Part shown: in pieces, positions 8,570 through 14,647 of the stretch
Position numbering within the stretch: position 1 is the stretch's first letter
Layout of the letters: each line of letters starts with the position of its first letter
Virus record (IMG/VR): IMGVR_UViG_3300032116_000948
Coordinates: 1-30,170 of that record
Origin: a virus
Direction: 5' to 3' (one strand)
DNA length: 30,170 nucleotides
The notes under the pieces: model-generated
Seen by the model: only the letters and a program-made list of their open reading frames with translations
The model's database searches: none
What the model was told of the DNA's origin: nothing
Translations under genes and position numbers: made by a program

Positions 8570-8763
8570 TAGTCGTTTAATTTTATAAGCAAAGCTGTTA
8601 GCATCATATTACTTAATAACAACATAACGTAGAATCTCCAAGTAGCCATTCCGATTATGTAAAAATTAATCAGGTCTGCCGATAAACAGCACAAAATGAA
8701 TGTAACGGTAGAACTAATAATTCCCCAAATTAAAATCCCAATAACGTATTGTTTTGCTTTCAT
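8569..8763 (-). CDS. Small two-helix membrane protein, 64 aa
   Basis: There are two predicted membrane-spanning segments, at about residues 6-27 (YVIGILIWGIISSTVTFILCC) and 33-60 (with FYVMLLLSNMMLTALLI), with a very short basic N-terminus and a C-terminal KLND. The gene touches its downstream neighbour by 1 bp and lies 2 bp from the upstream gene. No family is recognised. Holin-like topology is possible, but it lies inside the replication operon and far from the endolysin, so I do not assign that role. Confidence 0.7.
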   Translation of the reverse strand: MKAKQYVIGILIWGIISSTVTFILCCLSADLINFYIIGMATWRFYVMLLLSNMMLTALLIKLND

Positions 8764-8765
8764 AA

Positions 8766-9038
8766 TTAATTGGTAAAAATTTCTTTGTAATCAACTTTAT
8801 GTCTTTCCATCCATGTTTTCCCTCTTAAACCCGGAAATTCCTGTTGTAATTTTTGTCTACATCTACGAATACTTTCAGCAGATGTATACATTCCTTTAGA
8901 ATAGTTCATTAAAAATCCAAATGCTGTCATTTCCTTATCACACTCTTGCCACCATATTGTAGCAATAAGCAATTCATCATCATCTCTGAATCTTGGTTCT
9001 TCGTTGAGTAGTTTCAATACTCTGTCTATCGTTTTCAT
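8766..9038 (-). CDS. Small charged protein in early operon, 90 aa
   Basis: This is a soluble, helical protein with an Arg/Lys-rich segment (SAESIRRCRQKLQQEFPGLRGKTWMERHKVDY), which suggests nucleic-acid contact. The layout KTIDRVLKLLNEEPRFRDDDELLIATIWWQE followed by a basic helix is one I recognise in general from Bacteroidota phage early regions, but its function is unknown to me. It overlaps the 3' end of the upstream coiled-coil gene by 59 bp in another frame. Confidence 0.75.
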   Translation of the reverse strand: MKTIDRVLKLLNEEPRFRDDDELLIATIWWQECDKEMTAFGFLMNYSKGMYTSAESIRRCRQKLQQEFPGLRGKTWMERHKVDYKEIFTN

Positions 9039-9177
9039 TTAGTTTTTCTTGTAAATAATCAATTATTTCTTCACGCATTAATGCACTAAGCCGAAGATTA
9101 GCCATTACAGCACGCAAGCGTTGATTCTCTTTTTGCAGTTCAAGAATCCGATCCAGCATTCGATCTATATGATCCAT
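8980..9177 (-). CDS. Small coiled-coil protein, 65 aa
   Basis: I start at the ATG at 9177, because the longer frame to 9186 opens with TTG. GGAAAAA just upstream of the ATG fits an A-rich ribosome site. The first 45 residues have Leu/Met heptad spacing (MLDRILELQKENQRLRAVMANLRLSAL), which indicates a dimeric coiled coil, followed by a basic C-terminus (TTQRRTKIQR). It overlaps both neighbours on the same strand, by 38 bp and 59 bp, so reality is less certain than for the rest of the operon. Function unknown. Confidence 0.55.
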   Translation of the reverse strand: MDHIDRMLDRILELQKENQRLRAVMANLRLSALMREEIIDYLQEKLNENDRQSIETTQRRTKIQR

Positions 9178-9337
9178 TTTTTCCAAGCATTTTTTTCAAT
9201 CTTAATTCTAATTTAGCTTTTTCTTTTGGCGAATATAGATCACTATTTCTCCAATAACAAAGTTCACCGCTTGCCCAACGATCATCTTTTAGATAATGCA
9301 ACTCTTGCAAATAATCGTAATTCCTTATTTTAGCCAT
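9140..9337 (-). CDS. Small hypothetical protein, 65 aa
   Basis: The N-terminal half is aromatic-rich (NYDYLQELHYLKDDRWASGELCYWRNSDLY). The C-terminal half is a basic helix (KEKAKLELRLKKMLGKNG). The start overlaps the 3' end of the upstream HTH gene by 13 bp. The protein is too short for family recognition. Its compact overlapping position within an all-leftward operon supports it as a gene. Confidence 0.6.
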   Translation of the reverse strand: MAKIRNYDYLQELHYLKDDRWASGELCYWRNSDLYSPKEKAKLELRLKKMLGKNGSYRSNAGSDS

Positions 9338-9546
9338 ATCTGTTCAGGTTTTACAATGCCATTTTTTAATGCATATAAAACTAATCCCCAACGACCATTG
9401 ACACCAAGCTGCCTAGAATGCTGATAAATATAACTATGCAAGGTAGATTCATTACAATTATAGTATGCAGCCAATTCTTTAAGGGTAAGATTTGAGCAGA
9501 CCATCTTGCACACATCTTCAAATTTTTCATTATCAAAGTAACTCAT
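9325..9546 (-). CDS. Small helix-turn-helix DNA-binding protein, 73 aa
   Basis: Residues 18-45 (NLTLKELAAYYNCNESTLHSYIYQH) fit a helix-turn-helix of the resolvase/transposase (HTH_23-like) type, with the TLKELAAYY first helix and the STLHSYIY recognition helix. The remaining residues, GRWGLVLYALKNGIVKPEQIW, may form a wing or dimer contact. It could be a small early regulator and is one candidate for the protein that reads the intergenic CTAAC repeats, although nothing here proves that. It overlaps the exonuclease gene by 14 bp. Confidence 0.75.
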   Translation of the reverse strand: MSYFDNEKFEDVCKMVCSNLTLKELAAYYNCNESTLHSYIYQHSRQLGVNGRWGLVLYALKNGIVKPEQIWLK

Positions 9547-10222
9547 TTTTTAACATGGATATAATTTCCTGACATCTTGCCTCTGCCTTATGTATTTTCT
9601 TTCTCATCTCATCTTGCACAGCCTGATCAGCATCAACTTGTCTAAAAAATATCCTTTGTTCTAACGGGAGATCAAACCTATGCTCAACTTCTCCTGTGAA
9701 TGTATTAGCAAATTCTTTGGCTAAATAATATACAAGAAATCCTTTAGGAGCCTTACAAGACATCATCTGCATTTGCAATTGATAAAAGTATTGCCTTTCA
9801 ATAGGTTCATCTTCAATCATTGCTTTACGCTGACTAAAGAATGTCATAAACTGAGGGCATTTGACATCACAAACTGCCACCACATCTATACCATCATATA
9901 GTACAGCATCAGGACTAGCACCTGAAATATCATCAATAGCAAAAAACTGACGATTAGTATAAGTCCAATTTTGCTTTGTTACCTCACTCCAATATTGCAA
10001 AGCATCGGTTTCGTTCATTATTCCATGCACCATGGCCTTATTGGTATATTGCTGTCTTTCACCAGTCAATCGTTCAACAGCTTTCTCTGTTATATACGCA
10101 TCAGCAGTTTCACTCCATTTACCGGCATCTTTGTCTGCCTTGTTCCTAGGCTCAACAAATAGTTTCCATATCTCACTTGCCGTCCATTTTCCGGCCCGAT
10201 CTTGTTTCCATATATCACTCAT
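9533..10222 (-). CDS. YqaJ/lambda-type recombination exonuclease
   Basis: This 229-residue protein belongs to the PD-(D/E)XK YqaJ-like alkaline exonuclease group, which resects dsDNA ends for single-strand annealing. The motifs are in order: HGIMNETDAL (Glu71), SGASPDAVLYDG (Asp105), VCDVKCP (Asp119-x-Lys121) and YFYQLQMQM (Gln148/150). Length is normal for the group. The ERF-like annealing gene lies two genes upstream in the same operon (10403-10945), so together they form a Red-like recombination pair. The start at 10222 overlaps the upstream small membrane-protein gene by 8 bp. Confidence 0.9.
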   Translation of the reverse strand: MSDIWKQDRAGKWTASEIWKLFVEPRNKADKDAGKWSETADAYITEKAVERLTGERQQYTNKAMVHGIMNETDALQYWSEVTKQNWTYTNRQFFAIDDISGASPDAVLYDGIDVVAVCDVKCPQFMTFFSQRKAMIEDEPIERQYFYQLQMQMMSCKAPKGFLVYYLAKEFANTFTGEVEHRFDLPLEQRIFFRQVDADQAVQDEMRKKIHKAEARCQEIISMLKNELL

Positions 10223-10406
10223 CGTTTAAGGATTTAATAGTTTGAATTATTACATAATACGTTATAAACAAAAAGTTAATGACCAATAAAATTGTCAATC
10301 CAATCGTATGCTTATCAGTTAAAAAATCTCTATAAATTTCTGATGCAACAATAATGATTACAAATAAGGCCACAGCAATTGCTAATGATTTATATACATT
10401 TTTCAT
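10215..10406 (-). CDS. Small two-helix membrane protein, 63 aa
   Basis: Two hydrophobic segments, at about residues 6-23 (KSLAIAVALFVIIIVAS) and 34-56 (IGLTILLVINFLFITYYVII), indicate an inner-membrane mini-protein. The gene is wedged between the ERF-like and exonuclease genes, with 4-bp and 8-bp overlaps, so it is translated with them. Function unknown. A role in superinfection exclusion is possible but purely speculative. Confidence 0.7.
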   Translation of the reverse strand: MKNVYKSLAIAVALFVIIIVASEIYRDFLTDKHTIGLTILLVINFLFITYYVIIQTIKSLNDE

Positions 10407-10945
10407 TTAAAACTAAGCTTTTGTTGGGTAAATAATTTTCTAAGATCAGTAGATTCTTCCACAGCCTTTTTGTTTGCGGAATACAATGCGTATAATTTTT
10501 CCTCAGTATCACAGGCTTTGATGGCTGACACAAGAACATCGTTATTAGGTTTTTCGGTTACCCCGTGATCGTTTGTTCCATCCGGATCAAGGCCACCATC
10601 GTCAAGTGCTAAAAGATTCTGTAAGGCCATTTTTCCGGCATAGGATGAGGCACTTCCTGTAATCTGTGAGTCATCCATTCCTTTTTTTACCTCTGCCTCC
10701 CTTGCCCACCCACAAGCGGTATATGTTTCTTTCCCGTTACTTAAAGTGGCAGTTGATTTAATGTAGTAGCGGTTACCAATCATTACCAAATCGTCATCTA
10801 CTTTAATAAACCATCCGTGTGGATTTACTAATGGCTTAACTACCTCAAGAATAGACTCTTTATTGCGATAATGATATTTGCCAAATGAGTTGTAGTTAGA
10901 CTTTTTGGCTTTGACTGCTGACTGAATTTCTGCTAGGTTCTTCAT
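10403..10945 (-). CDS. ERF-family single-strand annealing protein
   Basis: The N-terminal ~130 residues match the ERF superfamily: the NSFGKYHYRNKESILEVVKPLV start, the beta-hairpin region VDDDLVMIGNRYYIKSTATLSNG, and the Gly/Ala-rich segment SQITGSASSYAGKMALQNLLALDDGGLDPD, which corresponds to the conserved ERF motif. Such proteins form rings on ssDNA and anneal complementary strands. The C-terminal 40 residues are helical. The partner exonuclease lies two genes downstream. The start overlaps the upstream small gene by 4 bp. Confidence 0.9.
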   Translation of the reverse strand: MKNLAEIQSAVKAKKSNYNSFGKYHYRNKESILEVVKPLVNPHGWFIKVDDDLVMIGNRYYIKSTATLSNGKETYTACGWAREAEVKKGMDDSQITGSASSYAGKMALQNLLALDDGGLDPDGTNDHGVTEKPNNDVLVSAIKACDTEEKLYALYSANKKAVEESTDLRKLFTQQKLSFK

Positions 10946-11154
10946 ATTTGATCTAATTGTGTTTCGTTTACAAAAGTTTCTACTTCTAATTGAATCTTGT
11001 TTTTGGCCTTTTCAATGACTTCTTTTAATGACTTAAATTTGTCTTCCTGATTTACAAAAGCCCTGCAAGCTACAATTTTACCATCAATGTAAGCATCCCA
11101 TATTCCACCTTGTGGACAGGATTCAACTTTGTGTTCTACAATTTTAATTTTCAT
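10942..11154 (-). CDS. Small hypothetical protein, 70 aa
   Basis: The N-terminal half looks like beta-strands (KIKIVEHKVES..GIWDAYIDGKIVACRAF), followed by an amphipathic helix (KSLKEVIEKAKNKIQLEVETFV). No motif is recognised. It overlaps the ERF-like gene by 4 bp and overlaps a short upstream frame by 11 bp. It is probably an accessory early protein. Confidence 0.68.
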   Translation of the reverse strand: MKIKIVEHKVESCPQGGIWDAYIDGKIVACRAFVNQEDKFKSLKEVIEKAKNKIQLEVETFVNETQLDQI

Positions 11155-11311
11155 ATCTTATTTGTTTATCGGTTTGAATTTTTTCGTAAAGTAATATAGC
11201 TGATTGTAGTCCTATTACATTACTCCATTTTTGTATAATTATGTATTTTTGGAATTGTCGTTTGCCTAGCAAATACACGATCCAAGGTGCGTATTTATAA
11301 ATGTAAATCAT
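11144..11311 (-). CDS. Very small basic/aromatic protein, 55 aa
   Basis: This frame opens with ATG at 11311, one base after the stop of the upstream gene (TAA at 11313-11315), and runs to a TAA at 11144-11146. The product is aromatic and basic: MIYIYKYAPWIVYLLGKRQF followed by a helix with QKWSNVIGLQSAILLYEKIQ. The tight spacing on both sides and the absence of any other gene in this 158-bp gap support it. No family is recognised, and codon-level conservation would be needed to settle it. Confidence 0.5.
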   Translation of the reverse strand: MIYIYKYAPWIVYLLGKRQFQKYIIIQKWSNVIGLQSAILLYEKIQTDKQIRYEN

Positions 11312-11312
11312 A

Positions 11313-11552
11313 TTAGCCGACATTAATCAATTGTTGTTGAGATAACTTGACACAAAATTCATCGTCTTGCCCGATGGCAATTTGCAAATGTCCATCTTCA
11401 CGGATCATAAGGTTATGCCATTTAAGATGAAAACGTTTGCAGATATGCAAGAAGCTATAATATGCCTCTGCATTGTCAAAATACGATTCCGTGGTTGTTT
11501 CGTCTGTGGCTAAATCTGTAATTGAGATTGTCCACATAATGTAATTGTCCAT
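11313..11552 (-). CDS. First gene of leftward early operon, hypothetical, 79 aa
   Basis: I choose the ATG at 11552 (MDNYIMWTISITDL) over the upstream ATG at 11588, because the sequence just before it, AAACCCAACT, resembles the leaders before three genes of the 17787-19382 island. The protein has two beta-rich parts around a helical centre (AEAYYSFLHICKRFHLKWHNL), and the pattern EDGHLQIAI resembles small phage proteins of unknown function. Starting at 11588 would add MFIAYIFKTNPT. It is the promoter-proximal gene of the operon. Confidence 0.68.
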   Translation of the reverse strand: MDNYIMWTISITDLATDETTTESYFDNAEAYYSFLHICKRFHLKWHNLMIREDGHLQIAIGQDDEFCVKLSQQQLINVG

Positions 11553-11640
11553 AGTTGGGTTTGTTTTAAATATGTATGCAATAAACATAGATAAAACATA
11601 TAAGTCAATATTTATCTAATATTTTTTTTATGGTATTTTA

Positions 11641-11671
11641 TTTGCAGAATAACATAGATTTAATACTTTTG
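11641..11671 (+). promoter_or_regulatory. Bacteroidota-type promoter (TTTG-N19-TACTTTTG)
   Basis: TTTG at 11641-11644 is followed by exactly 19 bp and then TACTTTTG at 11664-11671, a full match to the Bacteroidota housekeeping consensus. It points rightward into the endolysin and auxiliary genes. Transcription would begin about 7 bp after the -7 box, near 11678, just ahead of the hairpin at 11692-11748. Confidence 0.8.
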
Positions 11672-11677
11672 TCACGG

Positions 11678-11748
11678 GTTTAGTTAACTGAACAGGGCCA
11701 GCTACCTGATTTTCATGGGTTAGGTATTTTTTGCTGGCTCTGTTTTTT
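11678..11748 (+). ncRNA. Candidate attenuator or terminated small RNA
   Basis: The two arms ACAGGGCCAGC (11692-11702) and GCTGGCTCTGT (11733-11743) pair over 11 bp with one G-U pair. A T-run follows (11743-11748). Inside the 30-nt loop a smaller stem, TACCT (11703-11707) with AGGTA (11722-11726), can form. Because a promoter ends at 11671, the unit reads as promoter, ~70-nt transcript, intrinsic terminator. It could be a leader that attenuates downstream genes or an independent small RNA. The 5' end is estimated from the promoter. Confidence 0.6.
11733..11748 (+). terminator. 3' half of rho-independent terminator hairpin upstream of endolysin operon
   Basis: This is the descending arm GCTGGCTCTGT plus TTTTTT of the hairpin whose ascending arm is at 11692-11702. 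The GC-rich stem with an immediate T-run fits an intrinsic terminator, placed before rather than after the genes, which points to read-through control. Confidence 0.65.
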
Positions 11749-11761
11749 AAAAAATTAATAT

Positions 11762-11923
11762 ATGCCAAAAGGAAAAGGTGGGGGCAGAAAGCCTTATAAA
11801 GACAGGGATAATTTAAAGATTCAAGTGCCTTTATATTTAAAGGTTAGCACTATTAAAGAACATGGTGGTATAGATGCCATCAGATCAAAAGTTAAAATAT
11901 TTTTGAATGAACCCGAAGGATAA
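11762..11923 (+). CDS. Small basic DNA-binding-like protein, 53 aa
   Basis: The frame opens with ATG at 11762 and ends with TAA at 11921-11923. The N-terminus is very basic and glycine-rich (MPKGKGGGRKPYKDRDNL). It is followed by a strand (KIQVPLYLKVST) and an amphipathic helix (KEHGGIDAIRSKVKIFL), a strand-helix layout like the ribbon-helix-helix or AP2-linker-type mini-proteins of phages. It is the first gene after the attenuator-like hairpin and overlaps the endolysin start by 17 bp. It may act as a regulator; no direct evidence. Confidence 0.72.
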   Translation: MPKGKGGGRKPYKDRDNLKIQVPLYLKVSTIKEHGGIDAIRSKVKIFLNEPEG

Positions 11924-12401
11924 AATATCCAAGTATTTTACAATACAGGAATTGATTGCCACTAGCCCTGAAAATCAGGCTAAATTAAGAGCATTAGGAT
12001 TACATAATGTTCCTAATTTGGCTGTTCTTACTAATTTGACATCATTAGCTAAATTTGTGCTTGATCCGGTAAGAGAATTTATAGGTGGGCCATTAGCAGT
12101 AACATCAGGGTACAGATCACCAAAACTTAATGAATTTGTAGGTGGTTCACCATCATCGCAGCACATGGTGGGTTGTGCTTGTGATCTTGATGCTCATGTT
12201 TACGGAGTTGGAACTAATGCACAGATTTTTTGGTGCATTGTAAATGGATTAGATTTTGATCAGGTTATTTGGGAGTTTGGAACAGACTTAGAACCTGATT
12301 GGGTTCATGTTTCTTATGTATCACCATTTGAAAATAGAAGAAAGATTACGAAAGCAATTAGACAAAATGGTCAAGTAAAATATTTGCCTTATGAACATTA
12401 A
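11907..12401 (+). CDS. M15-family peptidase endolysin
   Basis: This 164-residue protein matches the peptidase M15 group (D-Ala-D-Ala carboxypeptidase/L-Ala-D-Glu endopeptidase fold) that cuts peptidoglycan cross-bridges at lysis. Zinc-site motifs are visible: S84-x-H86-xx-G89-x-A91-x-D93 (SSQHMVGCACD), and a second His at 134 in DWVHVSY, with VTSGYRS at 65-71 forming the typical upstream loop. There is no signal peptide, so release needs a holin or similar. It overlaps the small basic gene upstream by 17 bp and the coiled-coil gene downstream by 11 bp. Small membrane proteins nearby (13177-13318) are candidate partners. Confidence 0.92.
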   Translation: MNPKDKISKYFTIQELIATSPENQAKLRALGLHNVPNLAVLTNLTSLAKFVLDPVREFIGGPLAVTSGYRSPKLNEFVGGSPSSQHMVGCACDLDAHVYGVGTNAQIFWCIVNGLDFDQVIWEFGTDLEPDWVHVSYVSPFENRRKITKAIRQNGQVKYLPYEH

Positions 12402-12564
12402 TGAAGAAATAGCTAAATTAAAAACAGAATTAGAAAACCATAATAAATTGGCTGCTGAACACGCTTTTCAAGCGAAAGCTAAAGAAGCTAAATTACGCAA
12501 ACTGCAAAAGCAATTGGATAAAATTAATGAGATAATCAATGAGCAATTACCGCCAGCTATATAG
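12391..12564 (+). CDS. Small coiled-coil protein, 57 aa
   Basis: ATG at 12391 opens a frame ending in TAG at 12562-12564. The product is a single charged helix, with Leu/Ala heptads in KLKTELENHNKLAAEHAF and KLRKLQKQLDKINEIINEQL. It overlaps the endolysin stop by 11 bp and the acyltransferase start by 26 bp. It has no signal or membrane segment, so it is not an obvious spanin. It may be a structural or accessory lysis factor, but function is unknown. Confidence 0.62.
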   Translation: MNINEEIAKLKTELENHNKLAAEHAFQAKAKEAKLRKLQKQLDKINEIINEQLPPAI

Positions 12565-13180
12565 TGGCCTTAAACCGAAAGAAATATCGTACTCTAAGGA
12601 GGATAATGTTCTCATTGTTCGCTCCAATAATTTTCCTGTATCTGATCCTAAAAAAGCATTTGTCGAAGCCTTAGAAGAATTTCCTGTGACCAATACATTT
12701 CATACATACAATACCGGAACTAAAGTTCATATAGATTGCATAATTGGAGATGAGGTATCCTTTGGATGTAATTGCACCATAGGTGGTGCTGGATTTGGAT
12801 ACGATAAGGATGAGAATGGTCATAACAAACGCATTCCTCATTTAGGGGATGTTGTGGTTCAGGATTATGTGACAATTCACAATTCTGTCAATATTGATCG
12901 TGGTACTACCGGATCAACAATAATTGGTAAGTATACAGCCATTGATAGTTTAGTTCATGTGGGTCATAATGCCCAAATAGGTTCTAATTGCCTTATATCT
13001 GCCGGAGCCGTTATTGGAGGATCAGCAGAAGTTGGCAATAATACATTTGTTGGATGCAATGCATTTGTGAAACAGAAAGTAAAAATTGGTAATAATTGCA
13101 CGATAGGAGCCGGAGCGGTAGTAACTAAAGATGTGCCTGATGGCGAGACTTGGGTAGGCATACCAGCTAAAAAAATATGA
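12539..13180 (+). CDS. LpxD-like hexapeptide-repeat acyltransferase
   Basis: Residues ~60-210 form a left-handed beta-helix of hexapeptide repeats ([IV]-G-x4: CIIGDEVSFGCNCTIGGAGFGY ... IGNNCTIGAGAVV). The segment GGAGFGYDKDENGH, the NIDRG motif at 118-122 and HVGHNAQIG at 140-148 match LpxD, the UDP-3-O-acylglucosamine N-acyltransferase of lipid A synthesis, and H143 fits the catalytic His. At 213 residues it is shorter than bacterial LpxD (about 340) and has only a short divergent N-terminal domain, so substrate choice may differ. It heads the auxiliary block with PIG-L, glycosyltransferase and AsnB genes. It may acylate a sugar of the host surface or of the virion. Confidence 0.85.
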   Translation: MSNYRQLYSGLKPKEISYSKEDNVLIVRSNNFPVSDPKKAFVEALEEFPVTNTFHTYNTGTKVHIDCIIGDEVSFGCNCTIGGAGFGYDKDENGHNKRIPHLGDVVVQDYVTIHNSVNIDRGTTGSTIIGKYTAIDSLVHVGHNAQIGSNCLISAGAVIGGSAEVGNNTFVGCNAFVKQKVKIGNNCTIGAGAVVTKDVPDGETWVGIPAKKI

Positions 13181-13239
13181 CATTAATCTATTTAGTACTT
13201 ATAGTATTGTTATTTTATAAAATCAACAGATATGTCTAG
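13177..13239 (+). CDS. Micro-protein with one membrane helix, 20 aa
   Basis: The ATG overlaps the acyltransferase stop (ATGA). The product is MTLIYLVLIVLLFYKINRYV: almost entirely hydrophobic, with a basic C-terminus. The length and hydrophobicity fit a single membrane helix. Its overlap with the following micro-ORF suggests a translated tandem. Chance occurrence in AT-rich DNA cannot be excluded. Confidence 0.35.
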   Translation: MTLIYLVLIVLLFYKINRYV

Positions 13240-13318
13240 TCTTGAAATTATTGCATTAGTTTACATTGTATTTTTAGTAGTTGGAACAATTTATTTAGCA
13301 TATAAAAAACACGATTAA
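13232..13318 (+). CDS. Micro-protein with one membrane helix, 28 aa
   Basis: ATG at 13232 overlaps the stop of the previous micro-ORF. The product has a short polar start (MSSLE), a hydrophobic helix (IIALVYIVFLVVGTIYLAY) and a charged tail KKHD, the layout of a single-pass N-out/C-in mini-protein. The next gene starts 13 bp after its stop. It could be a pinholin-like or membrane-anchored accessory protein, inferred from topology and from lying in the same transcript as the endolysin. Confidence 0.42.
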   Translation: MSSLEIIALVYIVFLVVGTIYLAYKKHD

Positions 13319-13331
13319 CAAACAAACGATT

Positions 13332-13544
13332 ATGGATTACATCAATGGAGTTTACATCAAGCGTAAAGAAGGTAAGTATGGTGAATATTTTGTCATCAGC
13401 TTTAAAGAAGAAGGTCTTGCATCATTGAAAGCATTACCTAACAATCAGGATGGATTTAGAGTGGTAATTGCTAGTCCACAAAAGGCTGATCCTAATAAAT
13501 TCAGCGTTAAGCCATTCATTAAAAAGGATGATGCTCCTTTCTGA
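13332..13544 (+). CDS. Small OB-fold-like protein with SSB-type C-terminal tail, 70 aa
   Basis: The first 45 residues look like a short beta-barrel or sheet (GVYIKRKEGKYGEYFVISFKEE ... DGFRVVIAS). The C-terminus is KKDDAPF, very like the acidic tip (DDxPF) of bacterial single-stranded DNA-binding proteins that recruits partners. A compact phage ssDNA-binding or SSB-mimic protein is therefore likely, though at 70 residues it is shorter than a standard OB-fold SSB. The PIG-L gene overlaps its 3' end by 17 bp. Confidence 0.7.
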   Translation: MDYINGVYIKRKEGKYGEYFVISFKEEGLASLKALPNNQDGFRVVIASPQKADPNKFSVKPFIKKDDAPF

Positions 13545-14139
13545 TAAGAAAAAGATTTTATTTATCGGTGCCCACACGGACGATGTTGAGTTGTCCTGTG
13601 GTGGCACTATTCATAAATTAATTCAAGCAGGGCATGATGTTCGTGTTTATGTATTTAGTTATGTAAATGATATGACCTTATTGCTAGAACATCAGCGTTC
13701 TATGCTAGAATTAGGGGTTGACAATTACATTCTAAATACATACGACACTAGAACAATGTCGTATTATAGACAATCATTGCTTTCTGATTTATGTGTTTAT
13801 AGGTCATCATTTCAACCTGATATTATTTTTACACACGATCCGGCAGACATTCATCAGGATCATTCAGTAGTTGGTCAAGAAACGTTAAGGGCTTTTAAAT
13901 ACACTAACATATTGAGTTATATGCACCCTTGGAATGGATCGTTTAATCCTAATTATTTTGTTAGTTTAAGCAAAGGCAATGTGGATGCTAAAATAAATGC
14001 GTGTAAGCAATATGATAGTCAATCACACAGGGCTTATATGTCAGAGGATATGATCAAGGTTAATAGTACCTACTATACAAATCAGGCACCTTATGACCAT
14101 TATTGTGAAGCTTTCAAAGTTTATTCCATCTATGACTGA
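13528..14139 (+). CDS. PIG-L/LmbE-family deacetylase
   Basis: I start at the ATG at 13528, preceded by AAAAAGG. A longer frame from 13468 would overlap the SSB-like gene by 77 bp and add residues without family character. The product has AHTDDVE at residues 15-21, the zinc-binding signature of PIG-L/LmbE N-acetylglucosamine deacetylases (AHPDDxE, here Thr for Pro), and the second metal motif HDPADIHQDHS, in which HxxH supplies another ligand. Length (203 aa) is normal. It probably removes an N-acetyl group from an amino sugar, with acyl groups perhaps added by the LpxD-like enzyme upstream. Confidence 0.88.
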   Translation: MMLLSDKKKILFIGAHTDDVELSCGGTIHKLIQAGHDVRVYVFSYVNDMTLLLEHQRSMLELGVDNYILNTYDTRTMSYYRQSLLSDLCVYRSSFQPDIIFTHDPADIHQDHSVVGQETLRAFKYTNILSYMHPWNGSFNPNYFVSLSKGNVDAKINACKQYDSQSHRAYMSEDMIKVNSTYYTNQAPYDHYCEAFKVYSIYD

Positions 14140-14647
14140 GACTAATGTAATTACAAATAATATCATCAAGTATTTAGAATACAAAGGTCATTTTGCATCT
14201 AGGATACAATCACAAGGTCAATACATTGCTAAACTTGGGAGATGGGTTAAAAGTAAAGTTAGGAGAGGGATAGGTGATATAATAGCGTGTATTGATGGTA
14301 AATTTGTAATGATAGAAGTAAAATATGGTCAAGATCGTCAAAGTATATATCAGAAGGATGTTGAAAAAGATGTCAAAAAAGCTGGTGGTGATTACTGGAT
14401 TATTAAGACATTTGGAGAATTTTTAGGTAAATATGAATCCAACCATAGTAATAGCAACGCACAAAAGAGTAGAACTGACAACTGGTTTGATCAACAACAT
14501 ATTCCAAAATCAACCACTAACAAACGTAGTGTTGGTGGTAAGCGATCACAAGGAAATAGTTCACTTTCAAAAAATAGAAAACAAACTGCTGCATATCGTA
14601 AAAGCAGAAAACAAGCCGTTAGGTCTAAAATGGCAAAAGGGAGTTGA
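14132..14647 (+). CDS. VRR-NUC nuclease with overprinted C-terminal extension
   Basis: I choose the ATG at 14132, which overlaps the PIG-L stop by 8 bp. Residues 1-100 are a VRR-NUC domain (PD-(D/E)XK fold): VRRGIGDIIACIDGK with Asp49, then MIEVK with Glu62-x-Lys64, then GGDYWIIKTF. These enzymes act as structure-specific or Holliday-junction-like nucleases. The domain ends near residue 100, exactly where the glycosyltransferase ATG (14433) lies in another frame. The next 71 residues are Ser/Lys/Arg/Gln-rich and lack family features, as expected for an extension read out of the coding frame of another gene. A lost stop codon or indel is likely. Confidence 0.82.
   Translation: MTETNVITNNIIKYLEYKGHFASRIQSQGQYIAKLGRWVKSKVRRGIGDIIACIDGKFVMIEVKYGQDRQSIYQKDVEKDVKKAGGDYWIIKTFGEFLGKYESNHSNSNAQKSRTDNWFDQQHIPKSTTNKRSVGGKRSQGNSSLSKNRKQTAAYRKSRKQAVRSKMAKGS

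Noticed and set aside
9971-10229. Rightward frames opposite the YqaJ exonuclease
   Set aside because: They overlap a gene with clear catalytic motifs and have Leu/Ser-rich composition typical of antisense shadow frames.
13468-13527. N-terminal extension of the PIG-L deacetylase from 13468
   Set aside because: It lies inside the SSB-like gene in another frame and precedes the family start; the ATG at 13528 has an A/G-rich leader.
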